Of a stretch of DNA of 64,000 bases, positions 10,858 through 19,517 are shown piece by piece. The position numbers and the translations under genes were made by a program. The stretch is from Chrysiogenes arsenatis DSM 11915 (GTDB lineage Bacteria > Chrysiogenota > Chrysiogenetes > Chrysiogenales > Chrysiogenaceae). Position 1 is the stretch's first letter, and every line of letters begins with the position of its first letter. The notes beneath the pieces are model-generated. The model made no database searches and was not told the origin of the DNA. It saw only the letters and a list, made by a program, of their open reading frames with translations. The DNA is taken from positions 62,001 to 126,000 of the forward strand of contig NZ_AWNK01000005.1 of the NCBI RefSeq assembly GCF_000469585.1. Direction: 5' to 3'.

Positions 10858-11891
10858 AAATCATCATCAGTGGCGGCGGCACCGGCGGCCATTTCTACCC
10901 CGCCATGAGCACGCTGCAAGAGTTTACCGCGCGCGGGATTGAAACTTATTACATTGGTGCCACGCAAGGGATCGAAGCGCAACTGATTCAAAACTTCACC
11001 CCGCAGCATACGCTGCTCGAACTCAGTGGCGTCCTCGGCAAGTCGATCGGTCAACGCATCACGGCATTGCGCCAGCTCGCAGCAGGAGTTGTCACGCTGC
11101 GGACTCTCTACCGCTCCATCAAACCGGATGCGGTGATCGGTTTTGGCGGATATGCCAGCGCGGCAGCGCTATTGGCTGGTGCAACTCAACGTATCCCCCT
11201 TTTTCTCCATGAGCAAAACAGTGTGACCGGTTTAACCAACACATTGCTTGCGAAGATCGCTACCGCTACCTTTAGTGCTTTTGGGAATCTTGGCGAAACC
11301 GTCGGTTTGCCTCTGCGCCAAACACCACCATTGCGCCCATGGAGTGAGCGGCAACACCTGCTTATTCTGGGAGGGTCACAGGGGAGTATCAGCCTGAATA
11401 CCTTTGTGGCACACTCGTTACCACAACTTATTGAACATACCGGTGTCCCCATCTACCATCAGGTAGGTGGGCGCAACTACGAACCCTACATGCAAGAGAT
11501 TATGGCGCGCTACCAAACAATTCCGCACAACTATCACCCATTCGCATTTCGTGATGACATTCAGGAACTCATGGCCACTGCATGCGGCGCTCTGGCACGC
11601 AGTGGTGCTAGCTCTGCATTTGAGTTGATGGCAGCGAAAGTTCCCACACTATTTATCCCATTTCCCTACGCAGCGTATGATCATCAGTATGGCAATGCGG
11701 ATTATTTTTCACGCGAAGGTGCGGCTCAGGTGTGCCGCGAGGCAGATTTCAAGGTGCACGGCTGGGAAGTTTTCGCCACGTTCTGGGAAGGGCGAGAAGC
11801 TATGGTGCCGTCACTGGAACGGCTTTCTGTCATTACATTACCGGCAACGCTTTGCGACAGGGTACTGAGCAAGCTACACAACAAACCCTAA
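10854..11891 (+). CDS. murG: UDP-N-acetylglucosamine--lipid I N-acetylglucosaminyltransferase
   Basis: MurG adds GlcNAc to lipid I on the inner face of the cytoplasmic membrane, making lipid II for peptidoglycan. The 345-residue protein starts [17 protein letters not shown] with the GGTGGH loop. It also has IGFGGYASAAALLA, the HEQN motif, GGSQGSISLN and the donor-binding ARSGASSAFELMAAKVPTLF. The ATG at 10854 overlaps the uvrA stop in ATGA, so translation is likely coupled. murG normally sits in the division and cell wall (dcw) cluster; here it is apart from any other mur or fts gene and paired with a DNA-repair gene. It faces polA, with 13 bases between their stop codons. Confidence 0.95.
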   Translation: MKIIISGGGTGGHFYPAMSTLQEFTARGIETYYIGATQGIEAQLIQNFTPQHTLLELSGVLGKSIGQRITALRQLAAGVVTLRTLYRSIKPDAVIGFGGYASAAALLAGATQRIPLFLHEQNSVTGLTNTLLAKIATATFSAFGNLGETVGLPLRQTPPLRPWSERQHLLILGGSQGSISLNTFVAHSLPQLIEHTGVPIYHQVGGRNYEPYMQEIMARYQTIPHNYHPFAFRDDIQELMATACGALARSGASSAFELMAAKVPTLFIPFPYAAYDHQYGNADYFSREGAAQVCREADFKVHGWEVFATFWEGREAMVPSLERLSVITLPATLCDRVLSKLHNKP

Positions 11892-11904
11892 AATCGGCGA
11901 ACCG

Positions 11905-14589
11905 TTACACTTCATACCAACTGGCACCACACGCCACATCAACCGTCAGCGGTACGCGAAACTCTACGCAGTGCTCCATTTCGTAACGGATGAGTTTTTC
12001 GACCTCATCCTTGACGGCCAGTGGCACTTCGAAGAGGAGTTCATCGTGGATCTGCAATACCATCCGCGCCCCATAGGCTGGCAGTTTTGGCGCAATGGTA
12101 TTCATCGCAATTTTGATAATATCAGCCGCTGTCCCCTGAATCGGCATATTCACCGCGTTGCGTTCGGCAGCTTCGGCAATATTGCGGTTGCGACTGTTAA
12201 TATCCGTCAATTCGCGTCTGCGTCCAAAGAGCGTGGAGACGTAGCCATGCGTACGTGCAAAATCAATTTGGCTGGCCACGTACTCGCGCACATTGGGGTA
12301 GCGTAAGAAATAGCTTTCAATCAGTGCTTTGGCCTCGGCACGAGAAATATGCAGATCTCCCGCCAGTTTAAATGGCGAAATACCGTACAGAATACCAAAG
12401 TTGACCGCTTTCGCCATGCGACGCGTTTCGTCATCCGCGCGTCCGAAAATCAGCGCCGCTGTTTCGGCATGGATATCGCGCCCGTCACAAAAGGCCGCTA
12501 TCATTGTGGGGTCATTCGCCATGTGCGCCGCAATGCGCAGCTCAATTTGGGAGTAATCGGCACTGACAAAGCAATATCCGGGTGCGGCCACAAACGCTTT
12601 GCGGATTTCCCGCCCTTCAGCGGTGCGAATCGGGATATTTTGCAGGTTCGGGTCGGAACTAGAAAGGCGCCCCGTATTCGTTATCGTTTGATTGAATGAG
12701 GTATGAATGCGCCCAGTTTGTGGATTCACCATCGTCCCAAGGGTATTTACATACGTGCCAAGCAACTTACTAATCGTACGATGCTGTAACAGATAACGCA
12801 CAATTTCGTATTCGCCAGCCAGTTCTTCTAAAACACTCACGTCAGTTGAATATCCGGTACGGGTCTTTTTCCTAGGGGGAATCCCCATTTTTTCAAATAA
12901 AATTGCTCCCACTTGCTTGGGCGAATTGACGTTGAAATTCTCTTCGGCAAGGGTAAATATGGTTTCTTCGATTTCGTACAATCGTCGACTCAAATGATCG
13001 CCCGTCAATCGCAGCTGCTCAACATCAAGCGCAATACCTACCCGTTCCATTTCGGCAAGTACGTGCATTAACGGCATTTCAATCTCGTCAAAGAGTTTTT
13101 GTAAGCCAAGACTGTGGAGTTGTGGAGCAAAATGGCGATGCAGCTCAAGCGTTGCACAGGCGTCTTCGCAGGAATATTCGGCTGCGCTATCGATGGGCAC
13201 ATCGGCAAACGTTTCACCTGATTCGACTACGTCGGCAAAAGCAATCATGGTATGACCCAGAAACTCAGCGGCCAGTTGATCTAACCCGTGGGCACGTCGA
13301 TTGGCATCCAGAAGGTAGGAAGCGATCATCGTATCAAAGTATTGTGGCAGAACGGGGATTGGCACTTCAGCAGTGCGCAACACGTTCAGGTCAAACTTCA
13401 GATTTTGTCCGACAATAGTGAGACAAGTGCGATCAAGCGCTTTTAGTAATTGCTCAAGGCAGGTGTGTGACAGGTTCTGCGAATCCGGTGCAGTGTGCGC
13501 AAACGGCAGATACCACGACTGGTCAGATGCCGCGAGGCTCACACCAACCAACGCTGCTGTCAGCGGATCGGTGCTGGTCGTTTCGGTATCAAGCGCAAGC
13601 ACCTCCACTTCCGCTAACTGACGCAGCAGCGCCGCAAACTGCGACGCATCGCTCACAATATGCCGCTGGTAATGGCTCAACACATCACTCTTTGCTTCCA
13701 AGTGCGATGGGGCAAAAAGACTTTCTTCACTTTGTATCTCCGCAGGCAGTGCATCAACCAATGCATGAAATTCAAGTTCCTGATACAGCCCACGCAAAGC
13801 AGCAACATCCGGCTTACGAATAGCCATCGGAACATCGCCGGCCTGCAGCGGCACATCACACTGGATAGTCACCAGCTCACGTGATACGTGTGCCAACTCG
13901 CGCGAATGGCGCAGCTTTTCACCAACTGCCCCTTTGACCGTATCCGCATGATCCAGCAGATTGTCGAGCGTATGATACTCGCTCAGGAGTTTTAACGCTG
14001 TTTTCGGCCCGATTCCGGGAACACCGGGAACGTTATCTGAACTATCACCCATCAGCGCCAGCAAATCGCGTACCCGTTCCGGTGGAACACCCATCTTTTC
14101 CGTTACGCCATCCGCATTGAGCAACTTCTCTTTTGACGTATCGTACAGGTGCACGCCATGGCTGACAACCTGTCCTAAGTCTTTATCCGAAGTGGCAATA
14201 ACAACAACATCATAGCCCCATTGTTGGCGATGAACGGCAATAGTACCGAGCAAATCATCAGCCTCAAAACCATCTTTTTCCAGCAACGCATAGCCGAGCG
14301 CAGGTACCATCTTTTTAATGTGGGGAATTTGCACGACGAGATCTTCCGGAGCCTTCTGACGGTTCGCTTTATACTCGGCGTACAGTTCGTGGCGAAAGGT
14401 AGGTGCTGGCGTATCGAATACTACCAGCACCGCATCTGGTTGTAGGGTTGCAACGCATTTTTCTAAAATATTGCGAAAACCGTAAATAGCATGTGTCGGA
14501 AACCCCTGCCGTGTTGACAAGCGCATCAGCCCGTAGAAGGCTTTATAAATAAATGAACTTCCGTCCACCAGCAGGAGTTTTTTCATCAT
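11905..14589 (-). CDS. polA: DNA polymerase I
   Basis: The 894-residue repair and Okazaki-fragment polymerase has all three domains. The N-terminal 5'-3' nuclease starts MMKKLLLVDGSSFIYKAFYG, with GDSSDNVPGVPGIGPKTALK as the helix-hairpin-helix. A 3'-5' exonuclease follows with all motifs intact: ALDTETTS, GQNLKFDLNVL and YSCEDACATLEL. Many PolA proteins have lost proofreading; this one appears to keep it. The polymerase domain has SADYSQIELRIAAHM, RRMAKAVNFGILYG and QIHDELLFEV. The stop lies 13 bases from that of convergent murG, with no clear terminator between. Nine bases separate it from the PpiD-like gene upstream. Confidence 0.98.
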   Translation of the reverse strand: MMKKLLLVDGSSFIYKAFYGLMRLSTRQGFPTHAIYGFRNILEKCVATLQPDAVLVVFDTPAPTFRHELYAEYKANRQKAPEDLVVQIPHIKKMVPALGYALLEKDGFEADDLLGTIAVHRQQWGYDVVVIATSDKDLGQVVSHGVHLYDTSKEKLLNADGVTEKMGVPPERVRDLLALMGDSSDNVPGVPGIGPKTALKLLSEYHTLDNLLDHADTVKGAVGEKLRHSRELAHVSRELVTIQCDVPLQAGDVPMAIRKPDVAALRGLYQELEFHALVDALPAEIQSEESLFAPSHLEAKSDVLSHYQRHIVSDASQFAALLRQLAEVEVLALDTETTSTDPLTAALVGVSLAASDQSWYLPFAHTAPDSQNLSHTCLEQLLKALDRTCLTIVGQNLKFDLNVLRTAEVPIPVLPQYFDTMIASYLLDANRRAHGLDQLAAEFLGHTMIAFADVVESGETFADVPIDSAAEYSCEDACATLELHRHFAPQLHSLGLQKLFDEIEMPLMHVLAEMERVGIALDVEQLRLTGDHLSRRLYEIEETIFTLAEENFNVNSPKQVGAILFEKMGIPPRKKTRTGYSTDVSVLEELAGEYEIVRYLLQHRTISKLLGTYVNTLGTMVNPQTGRIHTSFNQTITNTGRLSSSDPNLQNIPIRTAEGREIRKAFVAAPGYCFVSADYSQIELRIAAHMANDPTMIAAFCDGRDIHAETAALIFGRADDETRRMAKAVNFGILYGISPFKLAGDLHISRAEAKALIESYFLRYPNVREYVASQIDFARTHGYVSTLFGRRRELTDINSRNRNIAEAAERNAVNMPIQGTAADIIKIAMNTIAPKLPAYGARMVLQIHDELLFEVPLAVKDEVEKLIRYEMEHCVEFRVPLTVDVACGASWYEV

Positions 14590-14598
14590 ATTGCTCCG

Positions 14599-16035
14599 TT
14601 AATCGATAAAGAGCGCACGATTGACATCAATCTTGGCATTCATCCGACGCTCTTCAAGCCATTTTGCCAGATATTCACTCCCTTTTTTACGCGCAAGATA
14701 CTGACGCAGCTCTTCTTTTTTCTCATCAAATGCCGTCATATCTGGATCAATTTTCTGCGTAACCTGCAAGAAAACCGGCACGCCAATGACCGATACTGGC
14801 CCGAGCGTCTGGCCAGGGGTTGCTTCAAATATTTTTCGCATAACCTCTTCGCCAAAAAACATACCGGCTTCGGCACTGTTGTATGGAGCTGGCTCAGAAG
14901 AATCGATAGCGGCACCCGTCAAGCGGGCAATTTCACTCAGCTCTTTATTCGCGTACTCTTCGGCACGAACAGCGGCAATCCGCTGAATTTCCTGAGCGGT
15001 AAAGTCTTCGACAACTTGATCACGGACTTCCTCAAAAGGGACAATAGCGGCGGGGTAACTTTCATCTTTACGGACAAGGAAAGCACGATCCGTTCCACGA
15101 ATAACGCTTGAATAATCGCCGTTTTGCATGAGGCTTAACTCTTTCAGCAATACCCCTTCGGATGCAATATCATCCGGCGGATTGACGGTTTCAAAAATTC
15201 CCGTCTTAACAAACTCACCACCCGTTTGCTTCGCCATAAACTCAAAGTCGCCACCGCTACCAATTTGCGCTTTCAGCTGATTGAGTGTTTCAGCAGCCGC
15301 CCTTTGCGATTCCAGGTCATCAGTAAAAGGAACCGAAACATAGCTGATTGCAGCACTTTCACGTGTGCGGTACTGCTCTTGGTTGTTATCAAAGTACTGA
15401 CGTACCTTATCCTCACTGAGATCCACCTGATCTTTGAATTGGTCAGGAGCAATAAACAGGTAATCAAAGCCGACTTTCCCATACTGCCATTGATATTCAC
15501 GTTGCAAATCGTCTTCGCCCACCACGAGGGAAGCCATGATGCGACGCTCCATTTTTTCTACCAGAAGCGCTTCACGTTGCGAATCCTCAAACTTGGTCGG
15601 AACCAATCGGTTCGCACTGAGCACTTGTTTGTACTGCTCTGCATCAAACTTCCCATCAACCTGAAATGCCGAAATGCCCGCAATACTGGCCAGTAGTTCC
15701 TGGTCACTCACGCGAATTCCGCTTTTTTTGGCTTCCTGCAACAACAAAGCACGATTGATAAGATTACTGATAACAATCTCACGAATCTGTTGACGTGCCT
15801 GCGGATTACTCTGAGGATCAAGCAAAGAACTGAGCGAATCCGCCACCGAGCTATACGCACGATTAAAATCATTCGGGCCGATTTCCGTATCATTGACTCG
15901 CACCACGTACGATGCCGTCCCTTGGCTACCGCCTTGAATACCCCAGACAACAAAAATTGACGCAACAAACGTGACGACAACAAGCCATAAAACAATCTTG
16001 ACCGGCTTTCCGGCATTTCGCATCGCATGAATCAT
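14599..16035 (-). CDS. membrane-anchored SurA/PpiD-like periplasmic chaperone
   Basis: This 478-residue protein starts MIHAMRNAGKPVKIVLWLVVVTFVASIF, a short cytoplasmic tail and one N-terminal membrane anchor, then about 440 periplasmic residues. That is the PpiD layout. The SurA-type N-terminal chaperone region (RVNDTEIGPNDFNRAYSSVA; IREIVISNLINRALLLQEAK; GIRVSDQELLASIAGI) is clear. The middle part corresponds to a parvulin domain but looks degenerate (GDFEFMAKQTGGEFVKTGIF). The chosen ATG at 16035 follows AGGAG with a 7-T spacer; an upstream ATG at 16080 has no such site. PpiD-type proteins help outer-membrane and periplasmic proteins fold near the Sec translocon. Prolyl isomerase activity is uncertain. 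Confidence 0.85.
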   Translation of the reverse strand: MIHAMRNAGKPVKIVLWLVVVTFVASIFVVWGIQGGSQGTASYVVRVNDTEIGPNDFNRAYSSVADSLSSLLDPQSNPQARQQIREIVISNLINRALLLQEAKKSGIRVSDQELLASIAGISAFQVDGKFDAEQYKQVLSANRLVPTKFEDSQREALLVEKMERRIMASLVVGEDDLQREYQWQYGKVGFDYLFIAPDQFKDQVDLSEDKVRQYFDNNQEQYRTRESAAISYVSVPFTDDLESQRAAAETLNQLKAQIGSGGDFEFMAKQTGGEFVKTGIFETVNPPDDIASEGVLLKELSLMQNGDYSSVIRGTDRAFLVRKDESYPAAIVPFEEVRDQVVEDFTAQEIQRIAAVRAEEYANKELSEIARLTGAAIDSSEPAPYNSAEAGMFFGEEVMRKIFEATPGQTLGPVSVIGVPVFLQVTQKIDPDMTAFDEKKEELRQYLARKKGSEYLAKWLEERRMNAKIDVNRALFID

Positions 16036-16052
16036 AAAAAAACTCCTGCATA

Positions 16053-16976
16053 TTATAAAAATAGAAACGTAACGTACCAAATATATCCAGCGAGAAGAAT
16101 CAGCCCTTCACCACGGCCAATGTCGAGCTTGCGACGCGCTATCGGATAGAGCAACAAGGCAAAACCGACCATGATAGGAATATCAAAGGCCACCACAGAA
16201 GATGGAACTTGAACCGGTTGAACCAGTGTCACGCCGCCTATAATCGCAAGATTAAAAATATTGCTCCCCAGCACGTTTCCGACACCAATTTCAACCTTCC
16301 CTTTCCACGCCGCGACGGCGCTTGTCACCAACTCAGGAAGGCTTGTGCCTATTGCGACGACTGTCGCGCCGATGACGACTTCACTCACCCCCGCCATACG
16401 CGCTAGATCGGAAGCACCCGTAACTAATACTTGTGCTCCTATTGTCAAACCAAGCACGCCGCCCACAAGAAACAGCCACCGCTTTTGTTTCGACAATGCC
16501 CCTTGCTGGACAATTTCGTCTTCTTCAACTGACTGCGGATTATGAAAGCAAAACCAGAGAAACCCGGCAAACCCCGCGAGCAGAATCAGACCATCTACCA
16601 GAGTGATCATCCCATTCAATCCCATCAACCAGAAAGCGACCGAGGCAACAATTACCATTGGGATTTCTGCACGTAACACACCGCTTTCGAGCGGTAACGA
16701 GCGGATAACCGCAGCGACACCCAATACTAACGCAATATTAGCGATGTTAGAACCAACGATATTACCAAGCGCGATATCGTTCGCCCCTTGAATAACCCCT
16801 AATATCGTCACGACTGCTTCCGGCATACTCGTACCAAACGCGACGACAGTTAAGCCAATCACCATTGGGCGAATACCAGCCGAAACCGCTAACGCACTGC
16901 CTCCCCGCACTAAATAGTCGGCACCGTAGGTAAGCAGAAAGAAACCCGCAATAAGAAAAAAAAGAGAAATAATCAT
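16053..16976 (-). CDS. cation (Na+/Ca2+ or Ca2+/H+) exchanger family membrane protein
   Basis: The 307-residue protein has about ten hydrophobic helices arranged as two related halves. Each half carries the alpha-repeat typical of the CaCA exchanger superfamily: GLTVVAFGTSMPEAVVTILG followed by GNIVGSNIANIALVLG, then GATVVAIGTSLPELVTSAVA followed by GNVLGSNIFNLAIIGG. The acidic residues in GTSMPE and GTSLPE bind the cation in this family. It resembles YrbG-type proteins. The ATG at 16976 overlaps the pyrK stop in ATGA, making an odd functional pair. The transported ion cannot be named from sequence. Confidence 0.9.
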   Translation of the reverse strand: MIISLFFLIAGFFLLTYGADYLVRGGSALAVSAGIRPMVIGLTVVAFGTSMPEAVVTILGVIQGANDIALGNIVGSNIANIALVLGVAAVIRSLPLESGVLRAEIPMVIVASVAFWLMGLNGMITLVDGLILLAGFAGFLWFCFHNPQSVEEDEIVQQGALSKQKRWLFLVGGVLGLTIGAQVLVTGASDLARMAGVSEVVIGATVVAIGTSLPELVTSAVAAWKGKVEIGVGNVLGSNIFNLAIIGGVTLVQPVQVPSSVVAFDIPIMVGFALLLYPIARRKLDIGRGEGLILLAGYIWYVTFLFL

Positions 16977-17761
16977 TGAACCGAGCCAACTCCCTGCAAA
17001 TGATAGCCTAACACTTCGGACGAAAATACCGGCCCGTCTTTGCACACACGCTGACGGCTGACGGTATTTTCGGCATCAAATGTATCGACAACACACCCGA
17101 GGCAGACACCAATGCCGCACGCCATATGCGCTTCGAGCGAAAGCTCGCAAAAAGCGGCTCCATGCTGATGTGCCATAGGGGCAATTGCCCGCAACATAGG
17201 ATCTGGCCCACAGCAGTATACCGCTTTTCCTGCCAACTCTTGGTCGGCAATCAAACCGGTAACAAACCCTTGCGTACCAGCCGAACCATCAAGCGTTGCC
17301 ACACGCAGATCTATCGGCAACGCGGCAAACTCTTGACGAAGCACTACGTCAGCTTCAATCGCGGCACCGAGTAAAACCGTCACAGGGGTTCCTTGTTCAA
17401 TCAGACGACGCGCCAACAGCAAGAGCGGCGCAATGCCAACGCCACCACCAATGAGCACTGCCGGTTCAGCGTGCAGCGTAAAACCCGTCCCGAGTGGCCC
17501 GAGAATATCTATCGTGTGGCCAGGTTGAAACGTCGTCATAATCTGCGTACCACGGCCAACCACTTTATACGCAAAACTCATCCGACCAACGGAAAAGTCA
17601 GCAATCGAAATCGGACGCTTTAAGAGAGGATCAAAACCGGAAACATTGGCCTGCAGCATGCAAAACTGACCGGGCAGTGGCACACAATCGCCTGAAACTG
17701 CCACCTCAAGCCGGTAATTCGCTCCACCGATGGGAGTATTGGATATAACCGTAACTTTCAC
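16973..17761 (-). CDS. pyrK: dihydroorotate dehydrogenase electron-transfer subunit (PyrK-like)
   Basis: PyrK passes electrons from dihydroorotate dehydrogenase (PyrD type 1B) to NAD+ through FAD and a [2Fe-2S] cluster. The sequence shows the FAD-binding RPISIAD, the nucleotide-binding IGGGVGIAPLLLLARRL, CCGPDPML and the C-terminal cluster ligands in MACGIGVCLGCVVDT and RQRVC. I start it at the GTG at 17761, which follows AGGAG by 6 bases (262 residues). The in-frame ATG at 17845 would place the coding start inside the RNase P RNA gene and is rejected. No pyrD is in the window, so a different flavin-reductase role for this family remains possible. Confidence 0.88.
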   Translation of the reverse strand: MKVTVISNTPIGGANYRLEVAVSGDCVPLPGQFCMLQANVSGFDPLLKRPISIADFSVGRMSFAYKVVGRGTQIMTTFQPGHTIDILGPLGTGFTLHAEPAVLIGGGVGIAPLLLLARRLIEQGTPVTVLLGAAIEADVVLRQEFAALPIDLRVATLDGSAGTQGFVTGLIADQELAGKAVYCCGPDPMLRAIAPMAHQHGAAFCELSLEAHMACGIGVCLGCVVDTFDAENTVSRQRVCKDGPVFSSEVLGYHLQGVGSVQ

Positions 17762-17795
17762 TTCACGCTCCTGAATTCTCCAAACAGATAAAAAA

Positions 17796-18151
17796 ATGGC
17801 AGGACTGTAAGCCGGGTTCTGTACCTCTTGCGAGGCGATAGTCATTTATCTAGGCTACCAGTCGCCTGGTAGCTCGAGCGACCCACCCGAAGACGAAGCG
17901 AGCAGCTTCATATATCTTCCTATATGGTCTTGCACCGAGTGTGGTTTACCTGGCCTCCACTGTCACCAATGGAGCCGGTGGTCTCTTACACCACCCTTTC
18001 ACCCTTACCAGCATCCCGAAGGGCTGGCGGTTTACTCTCTGTTGCACTTGCACTAGGGTTACCCCCGGTTCGCGTTACGAACCACCCTGCTCTGTGGTGC
18101 CCGGACTTTCCTCCCGTGAATTGCTTCACCGGCGACTATCCGTCCTGCCAT
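17796..18151 (-). ncRNA. rnpB: RNase P RNA (bacterial type A)
   Basis: The catalytic RNA that trims the 5' leader from pre-tRNAs, about 356 nt. The ends pair as helix P1: the minus strand begins ATGGCAGGAC (18151-18142) and closes with GTCCTGCCAT (17805-17796). Conserved blocks are present: GAGGAAAGTCCGGGC near the 5' end and AGAACCCGGCTTACAG near the 3' end, with GATAAATGACT just before. Six T residues follow P1 (17796-17791), so the helix can double as terminator. ORFs called on either strand here are not genes. Confidence 0.97.
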
Positions 18152-18160
18152 ACGCTCTAT

Positions 18161-18169
18161 CTTATACCA
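18161..18169 (-). promoter_or_regulatory. probable extended -10 promoter of rnpB
   Basis: The minus strand reads TGG then TATAAG, an extended -10 element. It sits 9 bases before the P1 helix, giving a start near 18153. No clear -35 box is present. The element directly abuts the end of the upstream small gene. Confidence 0.45.
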
Positions 18170-18547
18170 TTAACTGGCTAAGGCCGCGTTTTTATAGACT
18201 TCAATTCCTTCTTGAGTCACTTTATTGTAGAAGCTCGTTTCGTATTGCGCTTCGGTACAGTATTCTTCCAGTGAAATAACTTTCGGATCAAGCGTCACTT
18301 TTTTATCAATATTTTCGGCAATTTCAGAAATTTTGCGTGCCAAATCCGTATCTTTATGACCCATGATGATGAGCACGTTAAGATCTTTCCGCTTCACATC
18401 AGCCCCTTGGCGCAGCGTTGTTCCGTAGATGATGATAGTACTTATCACATTCTGATACTTGTCTTTGACCCGCTTGAGGAGTTTTTCCAGCGCCCGAATC
18501 TCTTCACTGTTCAAATTCGTCTGCTCCGCAGCCTGTTGGAGTAACAT
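18170..18547 (-). CDS. small protein with nucleotidyltransferase-like fold (degenerate)
   Basis: A 125-residue protein with a helical, leucine-rich N-terminus (about 1-30) then VISTIIIYGTTLRQGADVKR and DLNVLIIMGH. The order strand, G-[ST]-x-x-x-G, then D-x-[DN] resembles a minimal MNT-type nucleotidyltransferase. However, the usual GS is GT and the second catalytic aspartate is N in DLN, so activity is doubtful. It could serve in a toxin-antitoxin or regulatory role, but no partner is adjacent. The rnpB promoter begins right at its end. The assignment is by pattern only. Confidence 0.5.
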   Translation of the reverse strand: MLLQQAAEQTNLNSEEIRALEKLLKRVKDKYQNVISTIIIYGTTLRQGADVKRKDLNVLIIMGHKDTDLARKISEIAENIDKKVTLDPKVISLEEYCTEAQYETSFYNKVTQEGIEVYKNAALAS

Positions 18548-18641
18548 GTTTCATCACCTCATTGATACATTCTTGGAACCTGTCTGCACAGGGTCATATG
18601 TCAGTAAAAAACTGTATGCAAAAAAGCATGTGTGCGAAATG

Positions 18642-19517
18642 CTATCGTACCACACCACTAAAATTTCGTGCAATTTTCTGTGCACCCCAATCAATAATGG
18701 AAATCAAAGCCCCAGTTTCATTGTAGACCACCACGAAACCGTCTTGATCTGGCGCGACAGCAAGGGGTTCGTCACGTGGAATCTGCCCGTTGCGCAACCA
18801 CTCCGCTTGCGATGGTGTTGCTTGGAACGCGGGATATCCTCCCAGCAGCCGTGAAAGCGAAATCGTGCTCGCCCCATCCCTCGTGAGAGTTTCCAGCGTA
18901 TGGCACTCTTCACGACAAACACCGCAGCACTCTAATCGCGCTAACGTTGTCAAGTGACCAACCGTGCCAAGTGCCGCTGCCACGGCTTCCCCAAGCGCAC
19001 GAACGTACGTGCCACCACTCACGGTAACATCAAGGCAAAGTGTATGCTCATTGAGTATTTCAAGGGAAATAGCATGGATAGTGTTTTCGCGAAGTGGCAT
19101 TTCACACGTCACCCCCTGGCGAGCTAATTCATACCCTTTTTTGCCACCGATTTTTACCGCACTATAGCGCGGCACACGCAGGGTAATCGTCCCCGTGAAC
19201 ACTCCTTCAATCTGACGGAGTTGAGCTGCGTCAAACGGTAGTACGGGCGCTGTCGCTATCGTATCCCCTTCGCAGTCCCCCGTGTCCATTTGTGTTCCTA
19301 GTGCCAGCGTTGCTCGGTAGCGCTTCCGTTGATGATCAAGATATGGTGCCAGTTTGGTCATATCGCCCGCTAACACAATCAAAACCCCTTCAGCAAAAGG
19401 ATCTAATGTCCCAGCATGACCAACTTTGCGCTGTCCAAGCAGGCGCCTCATTTTGGCTACAACATCGTGGCTCGTCACCCCTACCGGTTTATCGATAGCA
19501 AAAATCGCATCAGACAT
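18642..19517 (-). CDS. truB: tRNA pseudouridine(55) synthase
   Basis: TruB turns U55 of the tRNA T-loop into pseudouridine. The 291-residue protein starts MSDAIFAIDKPVGVTSHDVV and has the catalytic-aspartate motif GHAGTLDPFAEGVL, plus SGGTYVRALGEAVAAALG and a short C-terminal PUA-like end (residues about 240-291). The ATG at 19517 overlaps the 3' end of nrnA by 8 bases. A long in-frame extension to 19829 only shadows nrnA. It is the last gene of the bamA-to-truB run. Confidence 0.97.
   Translation of the reverse strand: MSDAIFAIDKPVGVTSHDVVAKMRRLLGQRKVGHAGTLDPFAEGVLIVLAGDMTKLAPYLDHQRKRYRATLALGTQMDTGDCEGDTIATAPVLPFDAAQLRQIEGVFTGTITLRVPRYSAVKIGGKKGYELARQGVTCEMPLRENTIHAISLEILNEHTLCLDVTVSGGTYVRALGEAVAAALGTVGHLTTLARLECCGVCREECHTLETLTRDGASTISLSRLLGGYPAFQATPSQAEWLRNGQIPRDEPLAVAPDQDGFVVVYNETGALISIIDWGAQKIARNFSGVVR

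Noticed and set aside
17762-17845. Upstream ATG extension of pyrK
   Set aside because: It would start inside the RNase P RNA gene; the GTG at 17761 has a good ribosome site.
17924-18279. Two plus-strand ORFs of 85 and 112 residues
   Set aside because: They lie inside the RNase P RNA gene, which has clear conserved structure on the other strand.
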